In this document: positions 60,771 to 64,000 of the stretch, one piece after another
How the letters are laid out: the number at the start of each line of letters is the position of its first letter
Position numbering within the stretch: the first letter of the stretch is position 1
Made by a program: the position numbers and the translations under genes
Assembly: GCF_008831265.1 (NCBI RefSeq)
Contig: NZ_VTTH01000001.1
Location: 1,178,001-1,242,000, forward strand
DNA: 64,000 nucleotides
Source: Lacisediminimonas profundi
Lineage (GTDB): Bacteria > Pseudomonadota > Gammaproteobacteria > Burkholderiales > Burkholderiaceae_D
Direction of reading: 5' to 3'
Notes under the pieces: model-generated
What the model was told of the DNA's origin: nothing
Databases searched by the model: none
What the model saw: the letters and a program-made list of their open reading frames with translations, nothing else

Positions 60771-61780
60771 AGTTCAGCCTCTGTCCGGGTCGTGGCAACG
60801 GCAGGCGAGGGCGCCGCCTGCGTCGGCTTGGGCGGGGAAGCCTTGCGGCGCTTCAGCAGCAGGCCCATCAGTCCTTGCGGCAATGCGATCACGATCAGTA
60901 TCAGGATCACGCCCATGGCAAATCGCCAGTACTGGGTGATCGACATCATTTCGTTCTGCAGGCCGATGAACACGAAGGCGCCCAGGATCGGGCCGAAGAA
61001 ATTGCCGAAGCCGCCGAGGATGGTCATGAACACCAGATTGCCCGAGTGTGTCCAGTACGCCAGTTCAGGGTCGGCCAGGCCGACCGGAATCGACAGCAGT
61101 GCGCCGCCGATCGCGCCATACACCGCCGAGATCACATACGCCATCAGGCGGAATGCATACACCCGGGCGCCGACGTACTCTGCCTTGCGCGGATTGTCCC
61201 GGATCGCCCGCAGATGAAGGCCGAACGGCGAATGGACGATGCGCCACATGACGAAGCCCAGCACCAGCAAAATGGCCAGGCTGTAGAAGTAGAACGGTCC
61301 GGTCAGGTACTGCGTCTTGTCGAGACTGGCGAACTCCATGCCGAGCAGGTGCGGGCGAATGATCGGAATGCCGGAATCGCCGCCGGTCAGGTCATAGAAC
61401 TTGAACAGGAAAGAGTGGAACAGCATGCCGAATGCGAGTGTCAGCATGCCGAAGAAGATCCGCACATAGCGCACGCACAGCATGCCCACCGGAATTCCCA
61501 CCAGCAGGCTGACGCCGACTGCCGTCAGCAGCGATAGCTCCATGCTCTTGAAGCCGAAGCGTCCGGTCATGTAGGCAACCGAATACGCGCCCAGCGCCAC
61601 GAACAGCGCATGGCCGAAAGACATCAGGCCGGTATACCCGAACAGCAGGTTGTAGCCCAGCAGGATCACGCCGTAGGCGAGCGCCGGCAACATCAGCACC
61701 ACGTAAAACGGCGACAGGACGAACGGCGCCGCGATCAGGCACAGCAGCACCAGTGGCAGGACAACGCGATAGCTTCTCAT
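60767..61780 (-). CDS. livM: branched-chain amino-acid-type ABC importer, permease LivM
   Basis: A 337-residue permease with about nine hydrophobic helices: YNLLFGYTGLMSFGHALFVALGAYSVAYM (the LivM core), AIRDNPRKAEYVGARVYAFRLMAYVISAVYGAIGGAL (coupling helix, EAA-like loop) and ILGGFGNFFGPILGAFVFIGLQ. A polar Pro/Ala-rich tail follows the last helix. It overlaps livH by 4 bp and livG by 4 bp, so all three are one transcript. Confidence 0.93.
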   Translation of the reverse strand: MRSYRVVLPLVLLCLIAAPFVLSPFYVVLMLPALAYGVILLGYNLLFGYTGLMSFGHALFVALGAYSVAYMTGRFGFKSMELSLLTAVGVSLLVGIPVGMLCVRYVRIFFGMLTLAFGMLFHSFLFKFYDLTGGDSGIPIIRPHLLGMEFASLDKTQYLTGPFYFYSLAILLVLGFVMWRIVHSPFGLHLRAIRDNPRKAEYVGARVYAFRLMAYVISAVYGAIGGALLSIPVGLADPELAYWTHSGNLVFMTILGGFGNFFGPILGAFVFIGLQNEMMSITQYWRFAMGVILILIVIALPQGLMGLLLKRRKASPPKPTQAAPSPAVATTRTEAEL

Positions 61781-62658
61781 TCGATTGGCTTCCCAAATAA
61801 TCCGGTTGGTCGAAAAATCAGCACCGCAATCACGATCAGGTAGATCGACAGGATTTCCAGTTCTGCGTAAAAGAACACGGCCAGGGAGCGGATCAGGCCG
61901 ACCACCAGCGCGCCGACCAGCGCGCCGCGCATGCTGCCGAGACCGCCGATCACCACCACGGCGAAGGCTTCAACCACCAGTTCCACCATCATGTCCAGCG
62001 ATGCGGCGGCGGTCGGCACCACCAGTGCGCCACCGACCGTGCCCAATATGGTGCCAAGCGTGAACACGATCACCGTGACGCGGCCGGTGCTGATGCCGAC
62101 CGCCTCGCTCATGTTGCGGTTCTCCGCGGTGGCGCGAACGATGCGCCCGAACTTCGTCTTCTGCAGCAGCCAGCCAAGCGCCAGTGCAATGGCGATGCTG
62201 GCCGCGATGACCAGGATTTTGTAGGTCGGGATCGAGGTGGGGCCGAGCACGGTCTGTCCGTACACCAGCGACATGTTGCCCAAGGTCTTGGGCGTGGCGC
62301 CCCAGATGAAACGATAGATATCCTGCGACAGCAGCAGCAACGCGAAGGTGAGCAGCAGCTGGAATCCTTCCTCGCGCTTGTAGACAAAGCGCAGTACCCG
62401 CTCGATCGGCGGGCCAACCAGGCCCAGCACCAGGCCGGAGCCGAGCAAGAGCGGCAGCAGGTAGTACGGCGGCACGCCCTGGGTCATCGCCCAGGTGACG
62501 GCAGTCACGCCGACGTAGGCGCCGAGCGCATAGAAGGAACCGCAAGCCAGGTTCACGATCTTCTGAACGCCGAAAACGAGTTGCAATCCGCCGGCGACCA
62601 GGAACAGCACGCCCGCATGGAACAGCCCGCTCAACAAGATATCGAGAAGTGTCGACAA
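61777..62658 (-). CDS. livH: branched-chain amino-acid-type ABC importer, permease LivH
   Basis: A 293-residue permease with about eight helices: LFLVAGGLQLVFGVQKIVNLACGSFYALGAYVGV (LivH core), ATAENRNMSEAVGISTGRVTVIVFTLGTILGTVGGALV (coupling loop) and VIGGLGSMRGALVGALVVGLIRSL. It partners LivM to form the membrane channel. About 98 bp separate it from the upstream receptor gene. Confidence 0.93.
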   Translation of the reverse strand: MSTLLDILLSGLFHAGVLFLVAGGLQLVFGVQKIVNLACGSFYALGAYVGVTAVTWAMTQGVPPYYLLPLLLGSGLVLGLVGPPIERVLRFVYKREEGFQLLLTFALLLLSQDIYRFIWGATPKTLGNMSLVYGQTVLGPTSIPTYKILVIAASIAIALALGWLLQKTKFGRIVRATAENRNMSEAVGISTGRVTVIVFTLGTILGTVGGALVVPTAAASLDMMVELVVEAFAVVVIGGLGSMRGALVGALVVGLIRSLAVFFYAELEILSIYLIVIAVLIFRPTGLFGKPIE

Positions 62659-62756
62659 AATATCCCCATTGATTGAATTCTTTTTTGTAGCGAAGAACGC
62701 GGGCTGGCTGCCGATGCGAGTTCGGCGCGGCCAGCCCGGTCAGGCCGGTCAGGCGC

Positions 62757-64000
62757 CTACAGCGAGATCTTTGCTGTCTCGAGCCACTTCCAGAAGTCCA
62801 TCCCGGGCGGCTTTTGCAGTTGATCGGAGAACTTCTTGTCGACCACGCCCAGCGTCGGAAAGTCGTACTTGTTGTTGTGCGTGGTGATGCCCTGGTAGAA
62901 GGTCTGCTCGGCGATATGGTCGGTGCGCATCATGCCCGGGCCGCCCAGCGAGTCGACCTTGATGCCCTCGATCGAAGCCGCGACCTCTTCCATGGTCGGC
63001 CAGGAGCCGTTCTTGGCCTTGACCGCTTTCTCCACGCCGCCCTTGTAGGCTTGCATGGCGAAGTAGGCGCGGTCGGCCTCCCAGTGCGGATAATCCTTGT
63101 AGCGGTCCACATACATGGACACGAATTCCTTCTGGATCGGCGAGGCATTCGGCAGATCGAAGTACAGCGTGTTGTGGCCGAATATCATGCCCTCGGGCGT
63201 GAAGGATTTTTTCAGCAGCGTGTGCTGGAAGCCGGCGGCAGGGAACACGAACTTGGTGCCGCCTTGCATCAGGCCGGCGCCGAATGCCGTCTGCATGAAT
63301 ACCGGCAGGTCCGCGAACAGCAGCGAGCTGAAGATCAGGTCCGGCTTGGCAGCCTTGAGCGCGCCAACGTGAGACGAGAGGTCGAGCGTGCCGACCTTTG
63401 GCCATTGCTCGGCGACGACCTTGGCCTGCACGCCGAAACGCTTGAGCAGCGCCAGGAAAGCCGCCCAGTTGTTGCGGCCGTACGAGTAGTCGGGGTTGAT
63501 GCCGGCGATGGTGGCAAACTTGCCCTTGAAGTGCTTGATGGCCACCAGCGAGGCCATCACCGCTTCGCATTCATTGTCGGTGGAGCGGAACAGGTAGCGC
63601 GGCTTTGCCATCGTCTCGCGCACGCCGTCCTGGGTGGTGCCGTCCCAGTACATGGTCACGGTTTTCAGTTCCTCGGCGGAGGGGCCCATGGCCAGGCTCA
63701 CGCCGGAAGACACGATGCCCTGCACGCAATCGACCTTGTCCTGCAGGACCAGTTTGCGCAGTCGCTCTATCGAATCCTTGGCATTGGTTTCTTCTTCGAC
63801 GATCAGTTCGACCTTGCGTCCGGCAATGCCGCCGCCGGCATTGATCTTGTCGACCGCGAACTGCGTGCCGCGCAAGCCGCATTCGCCGATGGTGCCGGCA
63901 ATGCCAGCCTTGGGCGCGATGATGCCGATTCGCAGCGGGCGGTTCTGCGCGATGGCGGGGAACGACACCAGGCCGGAGCCGAGCAGACCCAGGCCGCCAA
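62757..64000 (-). CDS. livK: LivK-like ABC substrate-binding protein (5' end outside the window)
   Basis: At least 413 residues are visible: the tail of a signal peptide (GLGLLGSGLVSFPAIAQ), then PLRIGIIAPKAGIAGTIGECGLRGTQFAVDKINAGGGIAGRKVELIVEEETNAKDSIERLRKLV, the type I periplasmic-binding fold of Leu/Ile/Val and amide receptors (Peripla_BP_6). A GTG at 63968 could be read as the start, but the frame stays open to the window edge with good signal-peptide sequence, so the gene continues beyond 64000. It delivers the ligand to LivHMGF. FWKWLETAKISL is the C-terminus. Confidence 0.9.
   Translation of the reverse strand, partial: GGLGLLGSGLVSFPAIAQNRPLRIGIIAPKAGIAGTIGECGLRGTQFAVDKINAGGGIAGRKVELIVEEETNAKDSIERLRKLVLQDKVDCVQGIVSSGVSLAMGPSAEELKTVTMYWDGTTQDGVRETMAKPRYLFRSTDNECEAVMASLVAIKHFKGKFATIAGINPDYSYGRNNWAAFLALLKRFGVQAKVVAEQWPKVGTLDLSSHVGALKAAKPDLIFSSLLFADLPVFMQTAFGAGLMQGGTKFVFPAAGFQHTLLKKSFTPEGMIFGHNTLYFDLPNASPIQKEFVSMYVDRYKDYPHWEADRAYFAMQAYKGGVEKAVKAKNGSWPTMEEVAASIEGIKVDSLGGPGMMRTDHIAEQTFYQGITTHNNKYDFPTLGVVDKKFSDQLQKPPGMDFWKWLETAKISL

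Overview
The window reads like GC-rich chromosome of a betaproteobacterium in the Burkholderiales; an Oxalobacteraceae member such as Noviherbaspirillum or Massilia would fit. The basis is the co-occurrence of several orphan Bug-type (TctC) periplasmic receptors, an MSHA-type pilus locus, CaiB/BaiF CoA-transferases and an M-S-L molybdenum hydroxylase. The taxon is an inference, because no rRNA or marker gene is present.

Layout: (1) 1-9023, + strand: part of an MSHA type IV pilus locus. The 3' end of one gene and two prepilin-like genes (MshO- and MshP-like) are followed by a tightly overlapping mshI-(pilN-like)-mshJ-mshK-mshL-mshM-mshN run that ends at a clear rho-independent terminator. (2) 9308-23730: a catabolic island with three Bug receptors, a ketopantoate-reductase-like enzyme, a Rieske dioxygenase alpha/beta pair, a class II aldolase, a LysR regulator divergent from a flavin aromatic hydroxylase, an alpha/beta hydrolase, a CoxM/S/L-like molybdenum hydroxylase and an enoyl-CoA hydratase. 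The gene content indicates uptake, hydroxylation and CoA-dependent breakdown of an aromatic or heteroaromatic acid. The substrate cannot be read from the sequence. (3) 24099-25166: an isolated TPR protein. (4) 25510-32520: a second catabolic operon (CoA-transferase, acyl-CoA dehydrogenase, MaoC-like hydratase, SDR, a fourth Bug receptor, a second CoA-transferase) with a convergent IclR regulator, and a perfect 23-bp palindrome in its promoter region.

(5) 32740-53741: a surface-adhesion island. It holds a GT4 glycosyltransferase, a 4938-residue Ig-like/RTX adhesin, and a complete type I secretion system (TolC-like, LapB-type ABC transporter, HlyD-type adaptor). Seven consecutive 291-bp repeats lie in the adhesin gene, and distant pairs of them are almost identical. 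(6) 53916-58289: an orphan sensor kinase, a MetX-like acyltransferase/hydrolase, and a PhyH dioxygenase plus zinc alcohol dehydrogenase pair. (7) 58357-59205: a gene-free composite of two 203-bp inverted arms ending in an 8-bp tandem array of about 16.5 copies. (8) 59291-64000, - strand: a branched-chain-amino-acid-type ABC importer (livK, cut by the window edge, then livH, livM, livG, livF).

Three things stand out beyond ordinary annotation. One is the adhesin with its dedicated secretion operon and recombining repeats. Another is a family of at least five dispersed palindromic intergenic elements (near 23.85, 23.95, 31.6, 53.77 and 59.25 kb), plus the separate 203-bp inverted-repeat element. 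The third is that four receptor genes without transporter membrane subunits are each embedded beside a different set of catabolic genes. Most genes sit in operons with 4-bp ATGA/GTGA overlaps, which decided many of the start choices.
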